From NCBI GenBank assembly GCA_030435675.1, contig CM059624.1:16330769-16394768 (forward strand): a stretch of 64,000 nt of DNA, given 5' to 3'. The notes under the pieces are model-generated. The model made no database searches and was not told the DNA's origin. It was given only the letters and a program-made list of their open reading frames with translations. Positions within the stretch are counted from its first letter, which is position 1. Each line of letters begins with the position of its first letter. Made by a program: the position numbers and the translations under genes. The DNA comes from Steinernema hermaphroditum (lineage: Eukaryota; Nematoda; Chromadorea; Rhabditida; Steinernematidae). This document shows, one piece after another, positions 37,649 to 47,863 of this stretch.

Positions 37649-40102
37649 TCAATGCTGCCACTCCAGAACACCACTGACAGCTTTGCCCTTGGACTGTGTT
37701 TCGGTGACATTCGACCAGTACTCTTCAGCTATCTTCGAATACCTTTCAGCGATCTTTGGATCGCTCAAATCCATGATTCCTTCTGCTAGGGAACCTTCAT
37801 TGGGGCTGTTGAGACCGGCTTGGTACATTTGGGTGTTACTCGCGAGGACGGTAATGCCGAAATCGTTTTGGTTGAAAGCACTTTCGACGGCGCCGAGGAC
37901 CTCTCCTTTGAGGATCTTGTTGGGAAGGTCTGAATGAAGAGCATCAGTTAAAGTTGTAGCGAAATGGATGCACACCTGGCTCGGCCGTGATCGGACGACC
38001 CAGGCCAACTCCGTCGGTGAGCCCGTCTTCTACGGCCTTGGCCATCCAATAGGCTGTGCGGAATCCGCCAGTGAAGTAGACCACCGTCTTCTTCAGGCAC
38101 TTTTTCATCTAAATGCGTTTTTTATGGACGGGCGTTTGGGATATAAATGGACTAGAAAACATGACGATAGGAGAGAACCTCACCTCCTTCGAGAAGTCCT
38201 GGAAGAAAGCTTCACGTTTCTTGGTCGATTCCCTGAGCTCAGCGGACTCGTACTTCTCCAGTGTACCTCCGGTAACTTCCATAAAGTCAAATCCGGCCTT
38301 CTACAAAGCACATTGTTGCTAGCAGGGCGAGAAAGTGGATTCGAACCTCAATTCTCTCGGCGATGTAGTGCACTTCTTCGACGCTCAGTCCCCAGTCTTG
38401 GAAATCTCCCGAATTGACCTTGATTCCAACGACGAAATCGCTGGGGACCTCCTTTCTGATGGCGTCGCTGATCTCGAAGACGACCCTCAGGCGGTTCTCC
38501 AACGAGCCACCGTATTCGTCGGTGCGTTGATTGGTCGAGGGCATGATGAACTGGGCGAGAAGATAGCCGTGGGCGACGGGAAGTTCCACGCCATCAAAGC
38601 CTGAAACGCAATGTGCAGCGTATGCGTTTTCACATTTATGGTTTTTTTGAAAATATTCATTATGTCGAACATTCGAGTGTACTGCAGTTGTAGTGTAAAC
38701 GGTACACTTTCGTGGCTTCTTTGGGACACAATAGGGATACACCCGGTTCCGGTTTTTTGTCGTTCCGTCGTTTTGTCGAACGTTTCGAAACGCCGACGGG
38801 ACTGCCTCCCGAAAACATTGCGAAAGAAAAAATTGAGATGCCGACGACAGGAATCGAACTCGCGAACCCTGTGTCGTAATCAGACAACCTACCGACTACG
38901 CCAATCACGTATCCCACAGCGCCGGTTCTTCGGCGGCGCTGATATAGAAGTACCGCTCAGGAATAGATTTCAAAAAACAAATTTCTCGCACATATTCCCA
39001 AAGGATCTGCTAACATTCTGGGGATTACTAGTCTAAATTAGGACTACTGATTGAAGTTTGAGCTTCATCGCATGTTTTAATGGCCTTATGAGTAGAGGGC
39101 AATTTCGGTTAGGGGTAACTTTCATTGATTGATTGGGATATTGGGGTTTTGATTGCGAGCCTTTCTTTTGGGTCGATTTATACCTGCATCAGGTGATTTT
39201 TTTTATCACGAATTGAAATCGACTGGTGCATATTTATGACATTTTGATCATATGCGTACTTCACCCAATACAGAAATCGGAATTTTAGACCAGTGGACGA
39301 AATTTTCGTCGAACTTTCCATAAGAAAGAAGCGACCGATACTCTTGAGTATTTTAGCACGACACTTGGAGATCTTCCTCTGTTAGGATAACTAACCTGTT
39401 TCGTGGGCAAATTTAGCCGCATAGACGAAGTTCTTAACAATTTCCTTCTTGATCTGCTCCGTTGTAAGGGCGACCGGTTTTCCGAATCCCGTTCCGTGCT
39501 GGCACCACTCCAGCTGGACGGCAGACGGAGCCAGAGGAGCTGGGTTGAGAACTGCTTGAGTCTGTCGACCACCCTACATCTCTCATAGTTAAATTTTCTG
39601 ATGTTTTTGCCTACATGACTGAGCTGAGCAATAGCCAGGGCGCTGTTGGACTTTATGGCGGCAGTCCACTTCTTGAAAGCCTCTCTTCGCTTCGGACTAT
39701 CCATCGATTCGTGGATAATCACATTTCCAGCCGCTTCCAAGTGCTTCTAGAATTTATAGATTTCACTTTTTGTTTCTTTTTTGGGTTGTTTTACCGGACA
39801 AACGAGGACGTTTCCGGTGTTGATCATTCCGAAACCTCCAAGCGACCATTTCTTGTAGATCGTAAAGTGGCGCTCTTGTGGAATTCCGGAATTAAGCGGG
39901 TTTTCAGGGTCCCATGTCGCAGCACGTTCAGTGAGGGGCGCCTGAATTGTGTAAAGTTCGATGTTAATTAACGCGATCAAGAAGCAGTCACCTTAAGGAA
40001 GCGGTTCTTGACGACTCGCTTCGAGGCGGGGAAGGTCAGGGCTGCGCCGAGAACTTCGGAGGCGTTTGGGATAGGGAGAGATTCGTGGCGGCGTACAACC
40101 AT
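37649..40102 (-). CDS. NADH:flavin oxidoreductase, Old Yellow Enzyme family
   Basis: FMN-dependent TIM-barrel ene-reductase-type protein. Exons: 39992-40102, 39795-39941, 39615-39746, 39396-39573, 38347-38600, 38184-38300, 37976-38108, 37649-37929 (450 residues). Family features: start of the barrel (APLTERAATWDPENPLNSG), QLSH|GGRQT split by intron 3, and the signature HGYLLAQFIMPSTNQRTDEYGGSLENR. FMN/phosphate-binding strands lie near DGVGLGRPITAEP. Intron 4 is long (38601-39395) and carries a tRNA-like relic. ATG 40102 is the first Met in frame. Family members reduce alpha,beta-unsaturated carbonyls; the nematode paralogues' substrate is unknown. Confidence 0.9.
38845..38915 (-). pseudogene. 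tRNA-like relic (A/B-box) inside OYE intron 4
   Basis: The minus strand shows an A-box-like TAGTCGGTAGG and a B-box-like GAGTTCGATTCC about 35 bases apart, followed by TGTCGTCGGC. The acceptor stem does not pair and the anticodon loop is not standard, so it is a tRNA-derived repeat (SINE-like) or pseudogene rather than a working tRNA. Confidence 0.4.
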
Positions 40103-40545
40103 ATTAGGTACCTTTAAATGTTCCCTTGTGAGGAGACTGCAACAGAAAAAAACACGGCACTCTGCAACACGGCCAACAACACTAACAACGTTTCTGGTAG
40201 CGAGATTTCTAGTGAAACCGGGTTTCGAGCAGTGCTACCTTCATGAGGTGGCCTAAAATCGATATACCCCTGTTGCGCGATTGTAAAACTATCATTTACT
40301 GCCTGCCAAGTACCCATAGGCTGCGAATATTTTACACAGTTAATACACTCCATGAGCACTACCAGTGTACAGCCAAAACGGCGGCCGGCACCTTTAAATG
40401 TTGACGGGACATGAACCCAAATAGAAAATTAAGCGCTCTACAACACTACCAACTGCGCTAGCTGCCACTAGTATCCTTTTCCGTTAGAAAGATCTTAACG
40501 GAGATAAATAATCAAGACCCGAAGCGAGAATCCCATGGCTGAAGG

Positions 40546-41722
40546 GGTAATGTATAAACCGCGGCCGCGGCCCGGCCGCTGCAATGTATAAACCGCGGCC
40601 CGGAGTGCGGCCCGCGGCCCTGATTGATTTCTACTATAACTGAACTGAATTTCTGTGATATTGTAAAGGTTATCACATAAAAACTTCATTCATTAAATGG
40701 GCACGTGAAACAGGCATGATAAGACGTTAAAAGAGAAAAGTATGAATGAAAAATAAGGGAAGCCATCATAGACAACTAAAGAATACAACATCGGAAGCAT
40801 ACAACAAACGCGGAAATAGCCGTTATTCCGACAACAATGAAGACAAAGGTCCACAGGTGATTCTCAATATAGAGAATCGGTTCGTTGGCAAGGTTCCAAG
40901 AGCTTGGTTGCAATTCTTCCCAGTCGGTGATCAAACCGGTCGACTTTCCGGTTGAACTGAACGTTCGTCTGTAGGTGATATGGCTGCGCCACCGTTCGAA
41001 ACTTGACTCAAAGACTCAAACTTGCATTCTACCTTCAGCGAACGCCTATCATCTATCGAAGAATGGAAGAGCGCCATTGAAGGTTGTGTAGGACGGCCTA
41101 CCATCTATCGTTGCCTTAAGTGCAGGGGATCACAGAGAGTTCTGAACGTAGGTTTCGTCAGAGAAAGGCCATGGATACTTCCTGTCACCATCGACTTGTT
41201 CGATCTCCCGCCAGCCGCCATCAGGAATCTTCCACTTCAAATTACGGTAGGTCCACTACATATTTTCCGGGAATATTACAAACTTCAGGTATTCAATATC
41301 GATTTCTACTTGGGTGGCGCATCGCTGCACACTCCTGCTGCAAACGAAGCCTGTAACCACTTCACTGGAGTTCTCCACCACGAAGGACGTTGGCTGAACT
41401 ACGATGGAATGTCAAGCCCGCCTGTTTCTGCTCGCATCCCTACGCACGGAACAATCAGTACCCTTTAGTATTTGCCTAAATAATCGCTCGCTTGAATTTA
41501 TTTTCTTTTTTGTATTGTGTTGCAGCTTTTATTTCATAAAATTTTTTATTCGAATGTGTAGAAATACAGCTTACAGACTTTGAAAAGCGTAGAAATCAAT
41601 CAGGGCCGCGGGCCGCACTTCGGGCCGCGGTTTATACATTGCAGCGGCCGGGCCGCGGCCGCGGCCGCGGCCGCGCTTTATACACTCGGGCCGCGGGCCG
41701 CGGCCGCGGTTTATACACACCC
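40546..41722. mobile_element. DNA element with GC-rich terminal inverted repeats and 9-bp target duplication
   Basis: 1177-bp unit flanked by a perfect 9-bp direct repeat GGCTGAAGG (40537-40545 and 41723-41731). The ends are inverted repeats starting GTATAAACCGCGGCCGCGG, with extra internal copies of the GTATAAA-plus-GC-rich word, so the end arms are made of two or three subrepeats (40546-40625 and 41597-41722). A 9-bp target duplication is the hallmark of Mutator-like (MULE) elements. No DDE transposase is visible; the only long ORF is protease-like (41022-41468). This is probably a non-autonomous element carrying a captured gene piece. Confidence 0.75.
41022..41468 (+). CDS. Ubiquitin-specific-protease-like fragment inside the GC-ended element
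   Basis: 148-codon frame with a probable in-frame 42-base intron (41247-41288, ACG|GTAGGT...CTTCAG). The spliced product reads RERPWILPVTIDLFDLPPAA, then ITVFNIDFYLGG, then NEACNHFTGVLHHEGRWLNYDGM. The NHFT box and WLNYDGM resemble the His and Asp region of C19 (USP) cysteine proteases, and a CLKC pair upstream looks like part of a zinc-binding finger. The catalytic cysteine box is not seen, so this is a partial or degenerate protease. It lies wholly between the inverted ends of the element. The similarity is judged by eye. Confidence 0.45.
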   Translation: MHSTFSERLSSIEEWKSAIEGCVGRPTIYRCLKCRGSQRVLNVGFVRERPWILPVTIDLFDLPPAAIRNLPLQITVGPLHIFREYYKLQVFNIDFYLGGASLHTPAANEACNHFTGVLHHEGRWLNYDGMSSPPVSARIPTHGTISTL

Positions 41723-41739
41723 GGCTGAAGGACTGACTG

Positions 41740-43559
41740 CCAAAAAGGAGGCGCTAAATGCGATTGATTTCATACAGGAACACCCAAATTTTTCATCACG
41801 ACAGAGACGTTCACATTCGAATGGTATGATTTATTTAGCTTCTACGAAGGAATAGGAATCAAAATTAGAAAAATCGAAATAAAAAGGGGAAGACGTCAAA
41901 ATGAGACAATTCGCTTCGTTATCAGTCGATTACGCCAACACAAGAGACTGTATCCGTATCCGTGCAACCGTATCCAGGACAAACTATAAATAGCTTTTAA
42001 GAAAACTATGGTGAGGGTCACATCAGATCAGTTTTGGGTGGTGAGAGTCGTTCATCTCGAGGAACATTAAAAATATCACCAAAATGTATGTATATAAAGT
42101 CAGACTTTTGACTACAAACTAAAGATCGCGGGAGTAGGTCACATCCGTGAAAAACAAAAAAGGAAAGGCGTGATTAAAGCGGAGCCAGAGCGAAAGGTCT
42201 CGTCTGAAGATGAATCGCAATCCTCATCACAAAATCAGGTGGAATGTATATAATGATAGCGGCGCCACCAGACAAAGCTAGCGACGCACTCCCAAGAGAG
42301 ACGCAGCCGCACCGCAAAGTACAAGCTGCGACATAGCAATATTTGCACACGGGTGCAAGAATCACGCGCTTTGAGTGTTCAACGTGTTTTCGGCGAGCAC
42401 ACAAAAGGCACATCCCGGCTACAAACACAAATAGGAACACAAACGTGATCGATGATTGACATAAAACGTATGAATGTTTTTACCTCTCGTATTCTTAGAA
42501 ATAGACGCACTGACTGTTTGCATTTACGGGACTATACTATACGCGGACAGACCTCAGTGCAAAATTTCAATTAAAATGGAACACCCCCCACCAACAGCGA
42601 CACCTTTAGTATTGTTTTAAAGCGACAAAATACATCGATGAGTGGGTAATTCCATACGGAACTATCAATCAGCGGCTTGTCTGTACAGCAAAAACCGCGA
42701 ACTAGTTGCTTTGCGTGCCGTGCGATAAGGGCTAAACACACTTTGGAGGTTGGCGAAGCGTTGAAGGCATTAACAAGCACAACCTAAGCACAAAAGTGCA
42801 ACAATCGATAAACACCATTGAAGGATCAGTCAGAAATACAACCACTTAATGGGATAATAGTTCCATCCGGAAAATATTCCATCCGGATTTGAAGGGGTAA
42901 CACTTCCAGTTTCGGATAGCGGAAACTATGACCTTTAGGAGAGAACATTTAAGGAACACAGCAGACCGTTAATTGCGACATTTCGCTGAATGGAAACATC
43001 GCCTTCTGAGATAGTACCTTTGACAACTCTCCATTTAAGTCCACTCGTCATGTATTTGTACTTTGTTGTCCATGAACCTGTAAAATAACAATTACTTTTC
43101 TTCGTTCTGTAGTTTGTGGTACTTCTGTGTTTTTGGTAAAAATGACGTCAAACGGGTGAGGTCTGAAGATCAACAACAATGTCTGGGAATGTAAATGGTG
43201 CTGTTGAAGGCAAATAAAATTAGGGAATTCTTCTACTTTAGGATGTTCGCCAGAGTTGTGCGAAACTCGAAAGTTTTTTATCCTTAGAGTGCTCGACCAA
43301 AACAGGTATGCTGGCCACCTCAGAAATAAGGCCCGACCCTGCGACCACTTTTTAAATGACTTCTGCTGATTTTCTCTTTTTATTCGCGTTCATCATCTCT
43401 TTTTACTCCTTACTGTGTTTTGATATTTCTGATGCTTCGGATTGCATCGTTGAAATTTTGTCTCTTTGCGTGTCCGTGAAACTGTGATCTGCTGTATAAC
43501 AAATCATGAACTGTGTGGATTAACATTTATTCGCCCTTTTTATACGGCTCAAAAGCGCA
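41740..43559. other. Intergenic stretch
   Basis: No supported gene. A Cys-rich minus-strand open frame (42174-42440) begins with a hydrophobic stretch but has no splice or family support. Confidence 0.4.
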
Positions 43560-44506
43560 TTACTGAATAGAACAGAGCCGCCTGCGTACAGCATGTAGAA
43601 TGGGGTACACCCCTCTCCCACACGCTTCGCCATCGTGGTCATCGCTGTTGAGCGTGAAAATGCCAACACCGCCGAGACCTTCACGCTGGGCGTACCGCAC
43701 CCGGTAGTCCACCGTTAGCTCCCCTTCATAGGTTATGAAGCTCCCGTCAGGGGTCATGAAGTACGCAGTGACGGCGTCGTAGAAGAGCTTCGGCTGGGCT
43801 TTAAATTTCCCTAAGATTGGGCACATCTGAAATTATTACATAACAATTGATCCGCAAAATGATCTGCTCTTACTGGTGTCCTACTCATAAATGTTGTCAC
43901 CCACGTTCCGGATGCATTCTTCGAATACGAAACACCATATGATGGTATTTGAAGAATGAGCGCGGACGGCTGAACTCCACTGCGAATCCACCGCTTCATA
44001 GTTTTGTCGACAGCCCACTGTTTATCGTTGTGGTCCATTGTGAACATTGGACTAACCACTTCCGCGTTTCGATATCTTTGCTGGAATGGTTCCAGAACGA
44101 TCGAATCGAGACGATTAAGCGATGGGACATCATAGAAATGTTCGATGTTCAGCTCCCAAGCCGGAATTCTAAACAGTTATCATAGTTTAACGTTGTTTTG
44201 TCGCGTTTACCGCAGGCTAATTGCGAAGGGACACTCATCGGGTTTCTTGGGGAAGAGGTTACTTAGTTCTGCGAGAAATGCGGTGAAGTTTCCTTTAGAT
44301 TCCGCGCTCAAGACGTGGTGACACCGGAACTGTACACCTTGCCAGCCGTAACGTTTTGCAGCACTCACCACACGACGGGCGAATTTATTGCGTGCCCATT
44401 TTGAATCTGTTGCAGTAAATTCACTAGTGAAGAGAGGAAGCGAACTCACTTATTATGTGGGCGAAGTCGGCCTTATCCATGTCACAGAAAATATTGGGTT
44501 GGTCCA
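43560..44506 (-). pseudogene. GH18 chitinase-like gene, catalytic motif lost, 5' end missing
   Basis: Phase-consistent exons: about 44450-44506 (possibly longer), 44211-44406, 43874-44168, 43560-43826. The product follows the GH18 barrel: RVVSAAKRYGWQGVQFRCHH where an active chitinase has DGxDxDxE; NFTAFLAELSNLFP; LNRLDSIVLEPF; SGVQPSALILQIPSYG; and GLGGVGIFTLNSDDHDG near the end. The catalytic Asp/Glu are absent, so no hydrolase activity is expected; it could be a chitinase-like lectin. No signal peptide or N-terminal barrel strands are found. The first visible exon starts inside a 31-bp inverted repeat (44492-44522/45381-45411), suggesting that an insertion removed the 5' part. Confidence 0.65.
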
Positions 44507-45411
44507 TTGAAAATGTCGGATGATTTAAGTGGCAGTTTCTTAATATATATCCATGCCTATTATTCTCGGTATTGACTGTTTGACTGAGCAACTGCGGCTC
44601 ACTTCTCAGGCAAAACCCAGACCCCTTGTTCATAGAACACAAGAGGTTTGAGGTCGAAAAATGTTTTGGTACAATTTTCGACCTCTTTCTTTTATTTGGA
44701 GTGGTTCCCTCTGGTATCGTCATTTTTAAAGGAGAACAGATGACAGTAAGATAGAGCGAAGAGAGTACTATAAGAACCGCAAACAGCGAATCTCTCAGCT
44801 CAAGGTGGAGAGCCATTGTGGAGGTCAACTTTAAAATGTGAGGTCTCGGGTAGCCGTACTTTTTGTGGATCCAAGGGTCATTTTTTCGACATTTGGTATC
44901 TGTTTCCTGAAAGTTGAAAAGATCTCGTGGAATCACTATATGGGCTTGGTAGCTGTGAGTGATAGCTACCTGCTACATATCCCCATTGTCTGCTATGTAA
45001 CTTAACCAACTAGAAATGTTGGAGTTAAGAGAACATGGTCATTTAAAAAAGCCATCTTTGTGAAATTAGCTCAGGTTATGATACATAACCAAGATAACAA
45101 TAGGTGCGTTCGGTAGGCAATACCTAAGGATATACGTGGTTGAAGGCAGCCACCGTCCATCACACAATTAATGACGTAAAAAGCCCGTACATCACTTCGC
45201 ATTTCGCCATCTCGAGGTGCCAGAAAATGGTCATCACGACAGAATAGGCCTGGAACACCACCAGGAATGTACTGAGCAAGTCGCCAATCATATCATGGAG
45301 AGAGAATTAACTGTGCTCAAGAACGTACCCATCGATTTGGTCATGGAAGCAAATATTGCAAATTTAAAGGATGTTTACACCATCCGACATTTTCAATGGA
45401 CCAACCCAATA
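44492..45411. repeat. Unit bounded by a perfect 31-bp inverted repeat
   Basis: 44492-44522 and 45381-45411 are exact reverse complements (TATTGGGTTGGTCCATTGAA and onward). Between them lies repeat R1 (about 44590-45310). The left arm is read as coding in the GH18-like locus. This is either a transposon with short ends or a local inverted duplication of host sequence. Confidence 0.55.
44590..45310 (+). repeat. Dispersed repeat R1, longest uninterrupted copy
   Basis: About 700 bases shared in order with 46020-46339 plus 46789-46990, for example GTAGCTGTGAGTGA, CTACCTGCT, TACGTGGTTGAA and AGAATAGGCCTG. A partial copy lies at 6540-6900. No coding potential recognised. Confidence 0.65.
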
Positions 45412-46339
45412 GAAGGGATGACGGAAATACGGTGAACATAGTTCTTCCGTATTTTGATCTAGGTGGAATACAAATTGCTTTTGATTCATGAAATAAAGTC
45501 GTAAAGTCGTGGAATACAAATGCAAAATACCACATCGATTACCAACAGTCTATGCACTCAGAAAAACTGAACGCAAAAGTTGCATTTTAAATAAAAACAG
45601 TTCATGATGGGTGTCTTTGATCTTCGATGAAATCTTTCAAGTAATTTTTAACAGCATATGTTCAGCGTTTGCTGTGATTTGCTGATTGTAGACCTAAAAT
45701 CCAAATCTTGTCATCCGGTGGTGTACCGAATGTTCCATGAGTTCTTTAGCGGATTTTGAAATGTGCGTTTTGAGCTGATTTTTTTGTTTTTCACTTACAG
45801 GATGGCTTTGGCGCTTTCTAAGTTTTCGTGAGCTTTTTTATCATATTGGGTTGGCAGATTGAAAATGGGACACTTTTGTAATGATTGTTTATTTGCATTG
45901 TTTCAACGATTTTATTCCAAGGTATTAACCATTGCTTTCTTTTTTTATTAACCATTGATGAACGTATATGACTGTTAGACAGGCCTATGTGATTTCTAGA
46001 TAAACAGCAAAAAAGGAATCTGTCAGCTGAAAATAAAGAGCCATTCTGAGGTCAACTTGAAAAAGTCAGGATTCAGGCACCATTCCTGAAGTGTAGTTTT
46101 TTAAGATTTGGCCTCTATTTTTGTAAAGTAGAAGTGATCTTGTGGAGTCGCTATGCGTGTGTGGTAGCTGTGAGTGACGGCTACCTGCTGCGTACCCCCA
46201 TTGCCTGTTCTAGTACTTAACCAAATGGAAACGTTGGCGTTAACGGAACATGATCCGAAAAGACCATCTTTTCGAGATTTGCTTATGTTGTGGTTATATG
46301 ACGAACACAGTGATAGGTGCATTTGGTAAGCATGACTCA

Positions 46340-46788
46340 CAAGGGACCTGCCCAATATGTCCGCCGAGTTAGGAGCTAAAATTTGGCATAGTAATAGGAC
46401 TTCACAAGACTAATACACAGCCAAAGGCTTTTCGCCTGTCGTTGACTTTAACCTAGTTAAAAACATGACTAAAAATTGGGAAAACTCGTTAAGGATAATA
46501 CAAGATCGAATGTCGGCGCTCGCCAGTGGTCGAATAGCGCAGTGGTCACGTTGGAGGGCCACTATTTTTTCAATGCGGGTTCGAATCCGGTTGGAATCTT
46601 TATGATTCTCTTTCTTTTATTTCTGTTTCCTTTTCTTTTCTAACCCCGAAAAACGCCAAAGAGAACAAAATAATTTATGTAGTCAACTTAACAGACATGC
46701 TCATCAAAGACAGATCAGTAGATCAAAGTCTACTTGTTTTTCGGGGTTAGAGCTCTTAACTCGGCGGACATATTGGGCAGGTCCCTTG
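46340..46788. mobile_element. MITE-like element with about 35-bp terminal inverted repeats, nested in R1
   Basis: Ends are inverted copies of CAAGGGACCTGCCCAATATG and onward through GCCGAGTTA, about 34 of 35 bases matching. TCA flanks both ends (46337-46339 and 46789-46791), a probable 3-bp target duplication. The empty site can be read from the uninterrupted R1 copy. There is no transposase; the interior holds a tRNA-like block (46529-46600). Confidence 0.75.
46529..46600 (+). pseudogene. tRNA-like block inside the MITE
   Basis: A-box-like TAGCGCAGTGGTCA and B-box-like GGGTTCGAATCCGG with near-tRNA spacing. The T stem has a mismatch and no 7-bp acceptor stem forms. It could still act as an internal RNA polymerase III promoter. 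Not a functional tRNA. Confidence 0.5.
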
Positions 46789-47239
46789 TCAGTGATGTAC
46801 GTGGTTGAAAGCAGTCACTGCTCATCGTACAAAGAATACAATAGAAATTCGCACTTCACCGTTTAAAAAATAAAAAAAAATGACCGTCAGGAGAGAATAG
46901 GCCTGCAACATGAAGAGGATTTCAGGATTCATTGAAGAGGAATGGAGTGGACAAGCGGCGAATCATAGTGTGGCGTGAGAGTTCCCTGTCTATTATTCCG
47001 TGTCATGTAAGGCGAAATGCATTTGATTCACGAAATAAAGTGGTGTAAGTCGTGTACGAAAAATTCTGCTCTTTTACGTGCTAGGAGCAAAATATCGCCG
47101 AGAGTATAGTTTCTTAAAAACCTTGGAAAAATAGTGCGGCCCTATCTATCATTGATTATGACTTTATGACTTATGACAACCGACTTTACTATGTACGTGT
47201 TTTATTTGTTTATTATTGATCTAAGAATCTAATTTAGAA

Positions 47240-47600
47240 TCTAACTCAAGGCATCTCGAGAATTCAATAACGTTTGAATGGAGGCTTCAGCAGGACTGGA
47301 CTCATGGATACACGCAAAGAAAAGTTTGCTGTGAGAACACTCCCAGCTGCCTTCTGGAGCAGGGATTGTTAGAAATGTTTGGCCCTCAAACTCGCCTGAT
47401 TTGAAACCTCTAGATTTCTCTGTTTGTGGTATCATAGAGAAGCAAGTTAGTGCTATTACGCATTGGTCACTGAATGCGCTCAAAAGCGCGTTGTCCAAGC
47501 CCGGGGAAGCAATCACGCCGGAAAATGGCAGTGTGAATTTTGGAAAAATTTCAGAAGCGACTTTTCGCCCGTATGGCCGCGGAAAGAAGTCGGCTTGAAT
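47240..47600 (+). pseudogene. Mariner transposase C-terminal fragment
   Basis: Plus-strand translation contains WPSNSPDLKPLDFSVCGIIE and the following SLNALKSALSK, the classic C-terminal region of mariner transposases (SPDLxPxDF). An in-frame stop and missing N-terminus show it is dead. It lies next to the truncated end of the GH18-like locus at 47864. Confidence 0.7.
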
Positions 47601-47863
47601 GCTGTGATCATGTCTTGTTTCTAATTTTCTCTACTGGTATATGAAACGTGAAAAGTTGCAGTTGTTTTTATAACTTACAGTATTTTCCGATGACCCTGTA
47701 GTACGGGTTATTCCCTACATTCTGCGAAAAGTTACAGCTTTTTCATGATTTCGAGTATTTTCCAACCAGCTCGTAATAACCTGTTTTTCTCCTGCAATCA
47801 CGGAAAATATTTTTCGAAAAAGTGAAAAGAGCGCTAGAGCATTTTCCAAATTAAATCTAAGCA

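Larger units (their letters stand above)
46020..46990 (+). repeat. Dispersed repeat R1, copy interrupted by an inverted-repeat element
   Basis: Matches the 44590-45310 copy on both sides of a 449-bp insertion (46340-46788). Its right end runs into a short segment shared with repeat R3 (GATTCACGAAATAAAG, about 47025-47040). Confidence 0.65.

Noticed and set aside
38845..38915. Functional tRNA gene
   Set aside because: B-box is good but the acceptor stem does not pair and the anticodon loop lacks T33.
46529..46600. Functional tRNA gene
   Set aside because: No 7-bp acceptor stem and a mismatched T stem.
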